The position numbers and the translations under genes were made by a program. Shown piece after piece: positions 33,547 through 40,310 of a stretch of 40,310 nucleotides of DNA (positions are counted from its first letter, which is position 1; the number at the start of each line of letters is the position of its first letter). The notes below the pieces were generated by a model, which was not told the DNA's origin, did no database searches, and was given only the letters and a program-made list of their open reading frames with translations. The stretch is from an uncultured Taibaiella sp. (GTDB lineage: Bacteria > Bacteroidota > Bacteroidia > Chitinophagales > Chitinophagaceae): the NCBI GenBank assembly GCA_937870855.1, contig CALMWT010000030.1, forward strand, positions 1 through 40,310. Direction: 5' to 3'.

Positions 33547-36500
33547 ATGCAAATGTTTCGCGAAGGATATCTGAAAGGTTATCTCCTTTCTCTGGCAATT
33601 ATCTTAAGTTTCAAAGCAGTCGCTCAAATTTCGGTTGTCTCGACCGGTGGGACTACTTCTGGCTCATATCCGACTTTAAAGATTGCATTCGATGCAATCA
33701 ACTTTGGCATCCATCAAGGTGTTATCTTTTTACAGGTGACAGGTTCTACTACAGAGACGGCAACGGCTGTTTTAAATGCAAGTGGAGGAACTGCAAACTA
33801 TGTTTCTGTTGTAATTTATCCCACGGCAATAGCAAGCATTACAGGCAACATTTCGGGTCCTTTGATACACCTTAATGGCGCGGATAGTGTAATTATAGAT
33901 GGGCGCATCAACATGACAGGTACGACAAGGAGTTTGACCTTCGAGAATCTCGCAACAGCCTACGTGACAGGAGCTGCAACGCTCAGATTGTCAAATGGCG
34001 CACGTAAAAACCGAACTTCTTACATGAATATTGCTGCGAGGGCTGTCCCCTGTGTTTTTATTGATAATCCCGGTGGTAATTCATACAATACCTTTGCATT
34101 CAATGAGGTTGGACCAATAGCAAGTGGCTGGTTCCCTGGAGGATTCTCTTTTCAATCTACCGGAAGCGGGGACTCTTGCATCGTGATAAGGAGCAACATT
34201 ATTCGAAATTGCCAAGTTGGAATAAACATCGGTATTGGTAGCTATGGTGATACAATAGAGCGAAATACTATATTTTTTACGACTCCACTTGTAAATAGTT
34301 CCACTACAGTATTTACAAGTTGGTTTATCAATCTTAACGGACAAGCACATGTCGTAAGAGCTAACACTTTGGGAGGGGACGGCTCTACATTAACTGGTAA
34401 ATCAACTTTCATCGGAAATTTCAACGTTACAGGTATCAACTATTATGGTGGCTTCCTACAACAGCCGGTCTACATCGATAGTAATATTGTTAGTAATGTT
34501 GATGTTAGCACGCTTTCCGGATCAGGAACGTTTACGGGCATTGCTGCACAGGCAGGAAAAGTTTACATCGGTACTTATGCGTCAAATCTGATCGGTTCTT
34601 TATTTGACACTGCCAATATAAAGAGTTCAAACGCGACAATAGGTTTGGCCTACGCTGGTACTAATCTCAGTTCGTCGAGCGCAGAATGGTTTGTTTGTCA
34701 AAATAACCTAATCGGCGGGTTGTCATCTGGAATCACCGTTCAGGGAATAAGGGTAACACTGCCGGACTCTGCATACATAAACAATAACATTGTCGGAGGA
34801 ACGGTGGCTGGCAGTCTAAAAACTACCGGAAATGGGTTTACAGCGGAAGGAATTAGAATAACGGACAAGAATTCAAGTAAATTCAAGACTAACATAATCT
34901 GTACCCAAAACATTATTCGTAATCTGGAAAATAATGGGGTCTCAATTACTTCAGGCTCTACAGCGGGTATTGCGTGTTTCAAAACTTCTACGCTAAGCAG
35001 TCAGTTCCAAACCACGGTTACGAATAACGTTATTTCAAGCATCACGTCGAAAGCTGGAGTTATCTACGGCATTTCGTTTCAATCAACGAATGATACATTT
35101 ACATCTGTTCGTGTGCGTAGTAATAGTGTGCAAAACCTAAACAGTATGCCTGGAGTAACTAATCTCGTTATGTCAGGAATCTATAGTAGCTGTCGTTTTA
35201 AACACTTTTCGATCGACTCTAACATTATTTCGAACCTGACAAACGCTTCTCAGTCTGGAACTGTGCTTTCTGTAACCGGAATAACTATCAACGCCCCTAT
35301 ATCAAATCCAAATATTGGTGTTTCGCAGGTGCTTGCCAACCACATCAACAACCTTAAAAGCACGAGTCTGGCATCAACGAAGATTTGCGGCATACGAGCA
35401 ATATCTCAAGAAAACGATGGACTGCATATTGCAAAGAACAGAATTTCCGGATTATCTCTTGATAGCGCAAGTGGAACTGTTTATGGCATCGCACTAGCGG
35501 GTAATGGGGCTACGTCTGGAACAGCTCTGGGAACTTACAAAGTCACCAACAATATGATAACCCTCTCTTCCTATAGAGGCGACCTTTTTGGAATCAGCAA
35601 TGACACTGCAGCCGGAGGGATTGATTTACATTTTAATTCGATTGCCATTTTAGGAAATCCGATATCCTCGTCAATCTCCTCTTCTTTCATCCGTAATCCG
35701 ACTTCATACACAACAATTCAAAGTAAGGGTAACATATTTTACAACAGTCGCATCACGGGCAACAATTACGCAGTTATGAACGGAAACATACTTGCGGGCG
35801 TAGGTTGGACATCCTCAAACTACAATAACTTTTACAGTGCAGCAAACTCCCCCTTCCTTTGGGGCAATTCAACTCTAACATTTGCTAGCTATAAAGCGTT
35901 GACCAATCTTGATAGCTGTTCTGTAAGCCAGAACGTTGATTTTTTAAACGTGGGTGTGGGTGATTTACACCTTCTTCCGACTTCTCTTAATACACAATTA
36001 GTAGGAATGGGTATCTCAGGTATTACCACCGACTTTGATAACGATCCTCGTAACCTGATACCCACTATAGGAGCCGACGAATTACAGCTTCCCAACCAGC
36101 CAGTCACTGTCACAGCTTTAGGCCCTACAACAATCTGTAATGGTAAGAGTGTCATGCTACAAGCGAGTCAAAGTAATGTCAACTTGCAATGGTATCGAAA
36201 TGGTATTCCTATTAATAGTGCTAATTCTGATACGCTAAGTGTAGTATTAGCAGGAGCGTACACCGTGTTCGGTTCACAAGGATGCCTTGGTAACCTTTCT
36301 AACCCAATAATAGTTTCGGTATTGCCCGTTAAAAAAGATTCGATCAATGCGTCCATCTGCCAGAAAACCAGCTATACACTTGCAGGAAAACAATACAACA
36401 CAACAGGGATTTACCGGGATACGCTCACGGCGGGCAATGGCTGCGACAGTGTTATAACCCTAAAACTGACAGTAAAATCTGTAAATGATACTGTAGTGTT

Positions 36501-36939
36501 GAGCGGAAGTACGCTGACGGCTGCTTCAGCCACTGGAACATATCAATGGGTGACTTGTCCCGGCTACACAGTATTTACAGGAGCAATTGGTAATTCTTTT
36601 ACACCGAGTTGGAGCGGTTCATTTGCGTTAGTCATTACGAATAGCGGATGTAAGGACACAAGCGATTGTATTTTTGTTGCAGGTCTTGATGTGGACGATA
36701 CAAAGTCCAAAGCTATATTTTCAATACAACCCAACCCATCATCAGGTGTTTATCGTTGTGTATCATCAGCAAACATCCAAAGCTTTACAGTCTCTGATGT
36801 TACAGGCAGGGTCATTTATCACGCAAAACCGCTAACGATGCAGCACAGTTTCGATATAAGCATCGAGCCGTCAGGTGTGTATTTCTACTCTCTTACTATT
36901 GACGACAAAGTGGTGAGAGGGAAGCTATTGCTGGAGTGA
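33547..36939 (+). CDS. Large secreted beta-helix protein with Ig-like and T9SS sorting domains
   Basis: This 1130-residue surface protein has a signal peptide (YLKGYLLSLAIILSFKAVAQ). Residues 25 to about 840 are low-complexity beta-rich sequence with many N-x-I-x-N and IDSNIISN-type turns. This layout fits a right-handed beta-helix, and ADSVIIDGRINMTG matches the repeat start often seen in such Bacteroidota proteins. An Ig-like domain follows (SVMLQASQSNVNLQWYRNG), then SICQKTSYTLAGKQYN, a T9SS-associated repeat. The last 75 residues are a type A sorting domain (FSIQPNPSSGVY). The frame begins at a TTG at 33541, but the ATG at 33547 is preferred. It may be an adhesin or glycan-binding protein; no lyase residues are visible. 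Confidence 0.86.
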   Translation: MQMFREGYLKGYLLSLAIILSFKAVAQISVVSTGGTTSGSYPTLKIAFDAINFGIHQGVIFLQVTGSTTETATAVLNASGGTANYVSVVIYPTAIASITGNISGPLIHLNGADSVIIDGRINMTGTTRSLTFENLATAYVTGAATLRLSNGARKNRTSYMNIAARAVPCVFIDNPGGNSYNTFAFNEVGPIASGWFPGGFSFQSTGSGDSCIVIRSNIIRNCQVGINIGIGSYGDTIERNTIFFTTPLVNSSTTVFTSWFINLNGQAHVVRANTLGGDGSTLTGKSTFIGNFNVTGINYYGGFLQQPVYIDSNIVSNVDVSTLSGSGTFTGIAAQAGKVYIGTYASNLIGSLFDTANIKSSNATIGLAYAGTNLSSSSAEWFVCQNNLIGGLSSGITVQGIRVTLPDSAYINNNIVGGTVAGSLKTTGNGFTAEGIRITDKNSSKFKTNIICTQNIIRNLENNGVSITSGSTAGIACFKTSTLSSQFQTTVTNNVISSITSKAGVIYGISFQSTNDTFTSVRVRSNSVQNLNSMPGVTNLVMSGIYSSCRFKHFSIDSNIISNLTNASQSGTVLSVTGITINAPISNPNIGVSQVLANHINNLKSTSLASTKICGIRAISQENDGLHIAKNRISGLSLDSASGTVYGIALAGNGATSGTALGTYKVTNNMITLSSYRGDLFGISNDTAAGGIDLHFNSIAILGNPISSSISSSFIRNPTSYTTIQSKGNIFYNSRITGNNYAVMNGNILAGVGWTSSNYNNFYSAANSPFLWGNSTLTFASYKALTNLDSCSVSQNVDFLNVGVGDLHLLPTSLNTQLVGMGISGITTDFDNDPRNLIPTIGADELQLPNQPVTVTALGPTTICNGKSVMLQASQSNVNLQWYRNGIPINSANSDTLSVVLAGAYTVFGSQGCLGNLSNPIIVSVLPVKKDSINASICQKTSYTLAGKQYNTTGIYRDTLTAGNGCDSVITLKLTVKSVNDTVVLSGSTLTAASATGTYQWVTCPGYTVFTGAIGNSFTPSWSGSFALVITNSGCKDTSDCIFVAGLDVDDTKSKAIFSIQPNPSSGVYRCVSSANIQSFTVSDVTGRVIYHAKPLTMQHSFDISIEPSGVYFYSLTIDDKVVRGKLLLE

Positions 36940-36996
36940 GTTTGCAACTCATATAATCCTGTGAATCTATAAATCCTGAAAATCCGGTTCAGACCA

Positions 36997-37572
36997 TTAC
37001 TGCTTCACCGCAGTCCCTCTATGAAAATAAATGCCCGTATCGCTGATCACCTGCAAGTCAATTTTGAGTGCGTTTGTGTCGGTGTGGCTTTTCATAAAAA
37101 AGCCAGTGAGCGTGTCTTGTGTTCTGCAAAAGAATTGACCATAAACTTTCGTCGTATCGTTTAAGAAAATGGTGGTGTCGGCTGTGGCGCGGTAAGTGCT
37201 TCTTTCTGCGGTAAATTTCAGGGAGTCAGTCAATCCGCAAAAGCCCAGTATGCGCAATGTTCTTTTACCAATTGGAAAGACTTGAAGCGTAAAAATGTTT
37301 TGAGAACGTGCGGAATCGAAAACGTTTTGACTATTATAAATTGAGTCGGTAAAAAGATAAGTGCCTTTAAAAAGATCGGCAGGAAAAATGCACACACTAT
37401 TATCTGGTTGTCCGGGAAAATTCCAGTTATAATTTACCGCTTCAGGGTCGTTGCAATATTTATTGTCGTCAAGTCTGGGGTCTTGTGGTGCCGCGGGATC
37501 GCTCCATTTTTTGCAGGAAAAAAGAATGGTGAATAAAAGCAATCCAAAAACAGCAATGTTGCGCAAAATCAT
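36997..37572 (-). CDS. Lipoprotein with a Cys-rich N-terminal motif
   Basis: This 191-residue protein has a lipoprotein signal (FGLLLFTILFSCKKWSD), with the lipidated Cys at about residue 20. Just after it, CNDPEAVNYNWNFPGQPD followed by SVCIFP resembles the short DPxAxNYNPxAxxxDxSC motif common in Bacteroidota secreted proteins. The remaining 120 residues are beta-rich (TLQVFPIGKRTLRILGFC, DTTIFLNDTTKVYGQFFC) and not recognised. Cell-envelope location is inferred. It is convergent with the large T9SS gene, with 57 bases between them. Confidence 0.75.
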   Translation of the reverse strand: MILRNIAVFGLLLFTILFSCKKWSDPAAPQDPRLDDNKYCNDPEAVNYNWNFPGQPDNSVCIFPADLFKGTYLFTDSIYNSQNVFDSARSQNIFTLQVFPIGKRTLRILGFCGLTDSLKFTAERSTYRATADTTIFLNDTTKVYGQFFCRTQDTLTGFFMKSHTDTNALKIDLQVISDTGIYFHRGTAVKQ

Positions 37573-37645
37573 ATCTCAATAACGGACGAAAGTCTTCAAA
37601 ATTATCCTTTTAAATTAGGAATTCGTGAAATCGAAAGTGAAAAGG

Positions 37646-37718
37646 TTTCACGCAAAGCTCACAGAGAACAGAGCGTTTCAACTCTGTGCCTCATTACCTC
37701 CGCGCCCTCTGTGTGAAA
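37646..37718. repeat. CTCTGTG-type dispersed repeat
   Basis: The stretch starts TTTCACGCAAAGCTCACAGAG and ends CTCTGTGTGAAA (37707-37718). It is a diverged relative of the blocks at 17177-17274 and 24537-24877, with inverted CACAGAG / CTCTGTG arms. The 246-base gap to mdh otherwise holds only the promoter core. Confidence 0.72.
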
Positions 37719-37767
37719 TAAAGAACACTCATAATGAATTACAAATAACATGGATTGGGTAAATAAT

Positions 37768-37776
37768 TAACTTTGC
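37768..37776 (+). promoter_or_regulatory. -7 element of the mdh promoter
   Basis: TAACTTTGC is a full TAnnTTTGY match, 42 bases before the ATG at 37819. Confidence 0.5.
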
Positions 37777-37818
37777 CGCGATTTTTAATTTTCTCTCACT
37801 AAACGATAATTGAACAAA

Positions 37819-38754
37819 ATGAAAGTAACCGTAGTGGGTGCAGGCGCAGTAGGCGCTACATGTGCCGACAACATCGCCCGTAAAGAACTCGTAGAAGAAC
37901 TGGTACTTGTTGACATCAAAGAAGGTTTTGCAGAAGGCAAGGCAATGGACATTATGCAAACTGCATCTTTGCTTGGCTTTGATACGCGCGTTATCGGCAG
38001 TACAAACGATTACAGCAAAACTGCTGATTCCGATGTTTGCGTTATCACTTCAGGTATTCCCCGCAAGCCAGGTATGACGCGCGAAGAACTGATCGGCACC
38101 AACGCTAAGATTGTTGAAACAGTTGCTAAAAACTTGCTGCAATACTCACCAAATACTATCATCGTTGTGATTTCTAACCCGATGGACACGATGACCTACC
38201 TTACTTTGAAAGCTACAGGCCTTCCTAAGAACCGCATTATCGGTATGGGCGGTATTCTCGATAGCGCTCGTTTCAAATATTTTTTGATGCAGGCGTTGAA
38301 TTGTTCGCCTAATGATCTTTCTGCAACCGTTATTGGTGGGCATGGCGATACTACAATGATTCCTCTTACTCGCCTCGCTACTTTGGGTGGATTTCCTGTA
38401 AGCAATTATCTAAACGCAGACCAATTGAAACAAATTGCTGCTGATACAATGGTTGGCGGTGCTACACTTACAAAATTGTTAGGAACGTCTGCATGGTATG
38501 CGCCAGGTGCGGCGGGTGCTGCATTGGTAGAAAGCATTGTTCGCAATGAAAAGAAGGTATTCCCATGCTGTGTGTCTTTGGAAGGCGAGTACGGGCAAAA
38601 TGATATTTGCCTCGGTGTGCCGGTAGTGATCGGTTCTAATGGCTGGGAAAAAATTATTGATTACAAGTTGAATGCAGAAGAGCAGCAGTTATTTAATAAA
38701 TCTGCCGATGCCGTAAGAAATATGAATCAGGTGCTCGATACTTTAGTTGCCTAA
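37819..38754 (+). CDS. mdh: Malate dehydrogenase, LDH-like type
   Basis: This TCA-cycle enzyme oxidises malate to oxaloacetate with NAD. At 311 residues it is the LDH-like (type 3) form. The NAD-binding motif VVGAGAVGATCA is at residues 5-16. Substrate-binding arginines lie in GIPRKPGMTREEL, and the catalytic His is in VIGGHGDTTMIPL. The frame begins with a TTG three codons upstream; the ATG at 37819 starts the family-typical MKVTVVGAG. A strong terminator ends the transcript, so the gene is monocistronic. Confidence 0.97.
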   Translation: MKVTVVGAGAVGATCADNIARKELVEELVLVDIKEGFAEGKAMDIMQTASLLGFDTRVIGSTNDYSKTADSDVCVITSGIPRKPGMTREELIGTNAKIVETVAKNLLQYSPNTIIVVISNPMDTMTYLTLKATGLPKNRIIGMGGILDSARFKYFLMQALNCSPNDLSATVIGGHGDTTMIPLTRLATLGGFPVSNYLNADQLKQIAADTMVGGATLTKLLGTSAWYAPGAAGAALVESIVRNEKKVFPCCVSLEGEYGQNDICLGVPVVIGSNGWEKIIDYKLNAEEQQLFNKSADAVRNMNQVLDTLVA

Positions 38755-38774
38755 TGACTTAATATTTTTCTTAG

Positions 38775-38807
38775 AGCTGCTATGATTTTTTTCGTAGCAG
38801 CTTTTTT
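38775..38807 (+). terminator. Rho-independent terminator after mdh
   Basis: Stem AGCTGCTA / TAGCAGCT, extended by TGA / TCG near the loop, is followed by six T at 38802-38807. The next gene starts only seven bases later. Confidence 0.9.
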
Positions 38808-38813
38808 CTTTCC

Positions 38814-39248
38814 ATGTGGCAGAAATTCATTTTTTATCTTAAAAGATATGGCTTTGCAGAGCTTTTCGGCGGCATTCTGGTACTTATAGGTGCCAGCATT
38901 ACTTTTTATCTCACAGGAAATAAAATTTTGGCTGCTTATGTGGGTGCATTATCCGAAAACATTGGCTTCTACGGAACCATAATTGTTGGGGATATTATCA
39001 AAGCAAAACGCAGTTCTGAACTCTGGACATGGAAGCATAGCCTGCCTGTGTTACGAAACATTTTGTTAGAATTTGGGGGAGCGGAATTGTTGGATTCGTT
39101 CGTCATGCGCCCGGGTATGATCTATCTTTTCACCACTCTTTTCACTCCTTATGAATTTGGCGCGCTTGTAGGTGTAGTAGTTTCCGATGTGGTGTTTTAT
39201 GCGATGGCAGTTTTATCTGCAGAACTGACCCGAAAATTTAGAAAATAA
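38814..39248 (+). CDS. Small membrane protein of unknown function
   Basis: I do not recognise this 144-residue protein. It has three or four hydrophobic segments (FAELFGGILVLIGASITFYLTG; LAAYVGALSENIGFYGTIIVG; MIYLFTTLFTPYEFGALVGVVVSDVVFYAMAVL) and a basic end (LTRKFRK), so it is an integral membrane protein. The middle WTWKHSLPVLRNILLEFGGAELLDSF is the least hydrophobic part. It starts at ATG directly after the mdh terminator, so its promoter would overlap that terminator, or some read-through is needed. Confidence 0.72.
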   Translation: MWQKFIFYLKRYGFAELFGGILVLIGASITFYLTGNKILAAYVGALSENIGFYGTIIVGDIIKAKRSSELWTWKHSLPVLRNILLEFGGAELLDSFVMRPGMIYLFTTLFTPYEFGALVGVVVSDVVFYAMAVLSAELTRKFRK

Positions 39249-39275
39249 AAAAGCCGACCTGAGAACAGGCCAGCC
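39247..39275 (-). terminator. Minus-strand terminator-like hairpin
   Basis: Read on the minus strand, a 10-bp stem GGCTGGCCTG / CAGGTCGGCT (with G-U pairs) and a TTCT loop is followed by six T. On the plus strand three of these pairs become A-C mismatches and no T run follows. No minus-strand protein gene feeds into it. Confidence 0.6.
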
Positions 39276-39292
39276 CCTATAAACCCTATCAG

Positions 39293-39410
39293 TTGCGAAT
39301 TTACGCAATGAAATGATTTCTCCAAATGCCTGAGAGATTTTTTTATCAAATTTTTTTCCTTCGGGGTAAGTTTCTGGGAGGTGGATAAGAGAGCTTTCAG
39401 ACACTGGGGT
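39293..39410. ncRNA. Candidate structured RNA before the helicase gene
   Basis: Two hairpins occupy the gap. One has arms TTGCG (39293-39297) and CGCAA (39304-39308). The other is a long irregular stem: TGCCTGAGAG onward (39327-39347) pairs with the segment ending CTTTCAGACA (39384-39403) over about 20 positions with one or two mismatches, enclosing CCTTCGGG. Long rod-like hairpins with a central bulge resemble 6S RNA, but no family is recognised. Strand is unresolved: the rod pairs slightly better on the plus strand, the terminator on the minus strand. Confidence 0.3.
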
Positions 39411-39471
39411 TTTAAAACTGTTGGTGTTTCAAAACGAAAGACCAAGGATTATTGAAGACTATTTTTCGCGT

Positions 39472-40310
39472 ATGAATTACTTTAAGGATCTGCTACAACT
39501 TCTTTCAAAGGAACGAGAGGCAGACAGGCAATCTTATCAACTATTAGCCGCCACTACCACTATTGCACAACGCCGAGCAAACGGTTTAAGCTGGTATCCT
39601 GTTGCCATCAGAGGAACGGAAATAGGACGTGGCGATTATTTGACAGTGGAACTTGAGCGTACTACCCATCAGGATGTACCGCATCAGTTTCGATTTGGTC
39701 AGCCGGTAAAGTTTTTTTCCAATCATAATGCCGACACCGATCATGTTTCCGGCACTATTAGTTTCGCAGGCGATAGCCGTTTAAAACTTAGTCTGCGAAT
39801 AGATGAACTGCCAGAATGGGCAAGCAATGGAAAGTTGGGACTTGATCTGCTGTTTGATGAAAACAGTTATGAAGAAATGGAGCGGGCTTTGACACAAGCT
39901 GTACAGGTAGTTGAAAAGCCTGAAGAGGGAAAGCTTGCAAGGATTATCATTGGTCAGACCAAGCCATCATTCAATGAAGTAAAAACAGTTTTTTCCACAG
40001 GACTAAATGCTTCTCAACATGCTGCAATTGAAAAAATATTGGCTGCAAATGAACTGGCAATAGTTCACGGTCCACCGGGCACAGGCAAAACAACCACCCT
40101 TGTTCAGGCAATCAAAAAAATAAGCTTAGACGGTAAAGGAAAGGTGCTGGTAGTTGCACCAAGCAATACGGCTGTTGACTTGCTGAGCGAAAAACTTTCT
40201 GAGGAAGGATTGAATGTTTTGAGGATCGGAAATCCGGCAAAAGTTTCTGCACGTCTGATGTCTTTAACACTCGATGGGAAGATGGCAGAGCATGGTCAAA
40301 TGAAAGAGAT
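39472..40310 (+). CDS. IGHMBP2/UPF1-like superfamily 1 helicase (3' end cut by window)
   Basis: The ATG at 39472 opens a frame that runs to the window edge, giving about 279 codons. The N terminus MNYFKDLLQLLSKEREADRQSYQLLA and the beta-rich segment WYPVAIRGTEIGRGDYLTVELER match the SMUBP-2/IGHMBP2 type of SF1B helicase. The Q motif region (GLNASQHAAIEKIL) and Walker A GPPGTGKTTT are at about residues 185-215. VLVVAPSNTAVDLLSEKL is motif Ia. ATP-dependent 5'-3' unwinding of DNA or RNA is expected; motifs II-VI lie outside the window. Confidence 0.9.
   Translation, partial: MNYFKDLLQLLSKEREADRQSYQLLAATTTIAQRRANGLSWYPVAIRGTEIGRGDYLTVELERTTHQDVPHQFRFGQPVKFFSNHNADTDHVSGTISFAGDSRLKLSLRIDELPEWASNGKLGLDLLFDENSYEEMERALTQAVQVVEKPEEGKLARIIIGQTKPSFNEVKTVFSTGLNASQHAAIEKILAANELAIVHGPPGTGKTTTLVQAIKKISLDGKGKVLVVAPSNTAVDLLSEKLSEEGLNVLRIGNPAKVSARLMSLTLDGKMAEHGQMKE

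Noticed and set aside
39255..39345. TPP-riboswitch-like CTGAGA sequences
   Set aside because: CTGAGA occurs twice, but the rest of the conserved core is missing and the downstream gene is a helicase, not a thiamine gene.

Overview
The window looks like chromosomal DNA of a Bacteroidota bacterium, most likely a Chitinophagia-type lineage. The evidence is: several secreted proteins ending in type IX secretion (T9SS) type A sorting domains; a TonB-dependent receptor; long-form IspG; Bacteroidota-style promoter cores (TAnnTTTG) close to start codons; few recognisable Shine-Dalgarno sequences; several GTG/TTG starts; and many short palindromic repeats between genes. Judged by eye, composition is moderately AT-rich, with one G-rich patch at 29.0-29.5 kb. 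I found no rRNA, tRNA, CRISPR array or prophage.

Layout. 1-7.7 kb: housekeeping genes ispG (cut by the window edge), an alpha/beta hydrolase, a CBS-domain protein, a DUF3109 protein, rpoN, alanine dehydrogenase, a TerB-like protein and uppP. 7.7-9.8 kb: queE (overlapping uppP), then a stand-alone S23-type four-helix-bundle gene bracketed by inverted arrays of a 7-bp repeat, then folD. 9.9-13.7 kb: a secreted endonuclease I, a decayed T9SS-cargo pseudogene and another T9SS cargo gene. 13.7-17.2 kb: a Nif3-like protein, a coiled-coil zinc-ribbon protein, a small unknown protein and a BtrH_N-domain protein. 17.3-21.5 kb: a GtrA-family membrane protein, a HEPN/MNT toxin-antitoxin pair, prfB without the programmed frameshift, and an ABC exporter. 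21.7-24.5 kb: a redox set made of a YwqK-repeat/cytochrome c fusion, a PQQ-type beta-propeller dehydrogenase lipoprotein and a cytochrome c lipoprotein. 24.9-28.7 kb: a TonB-dependent receptor, a RAYT (REP-associated transposase) unit with flanking REP palindromes, and a secreted coiled-coil protein. 28.8-33.4 kb: a B12-type radical SAM protein, convergent with a CrtI-like FAD oxidoreductase and riboflavin synthase. 33.5-40.3 kb: a 1130-residue secreted beta-helix T9SS protein, a lipoprotein, malate dehydrogenase, a small membrane protein, a structured non-coding region and the start of an IGHMBP2-like helicase.

How genes work together. Three intact proteins and one pseudogene carry T9SS signals. 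The 21.7-24.5 kb genes plausibly form a cell-envelope oxidation chain passing electrons from a propeller dehydrogenase to c-type cytochromes. The HEPN/MNT pair overlaps by ATGA and is a type VII toxin-antitoxin candidate. queE/uppP and riboflavin synthase/CrtI-like oxidoreductase are minus-strand pairs.

Most notable are the S23 gene between inverted heptamer arrays, the RAYT/REP unit whose transposase stop codon lies inside a REP palindrome, the YwqK-cytochrome c fusion, a dispersed palindrome read in frame inside ispG, and the structured segment before the helicase gene.
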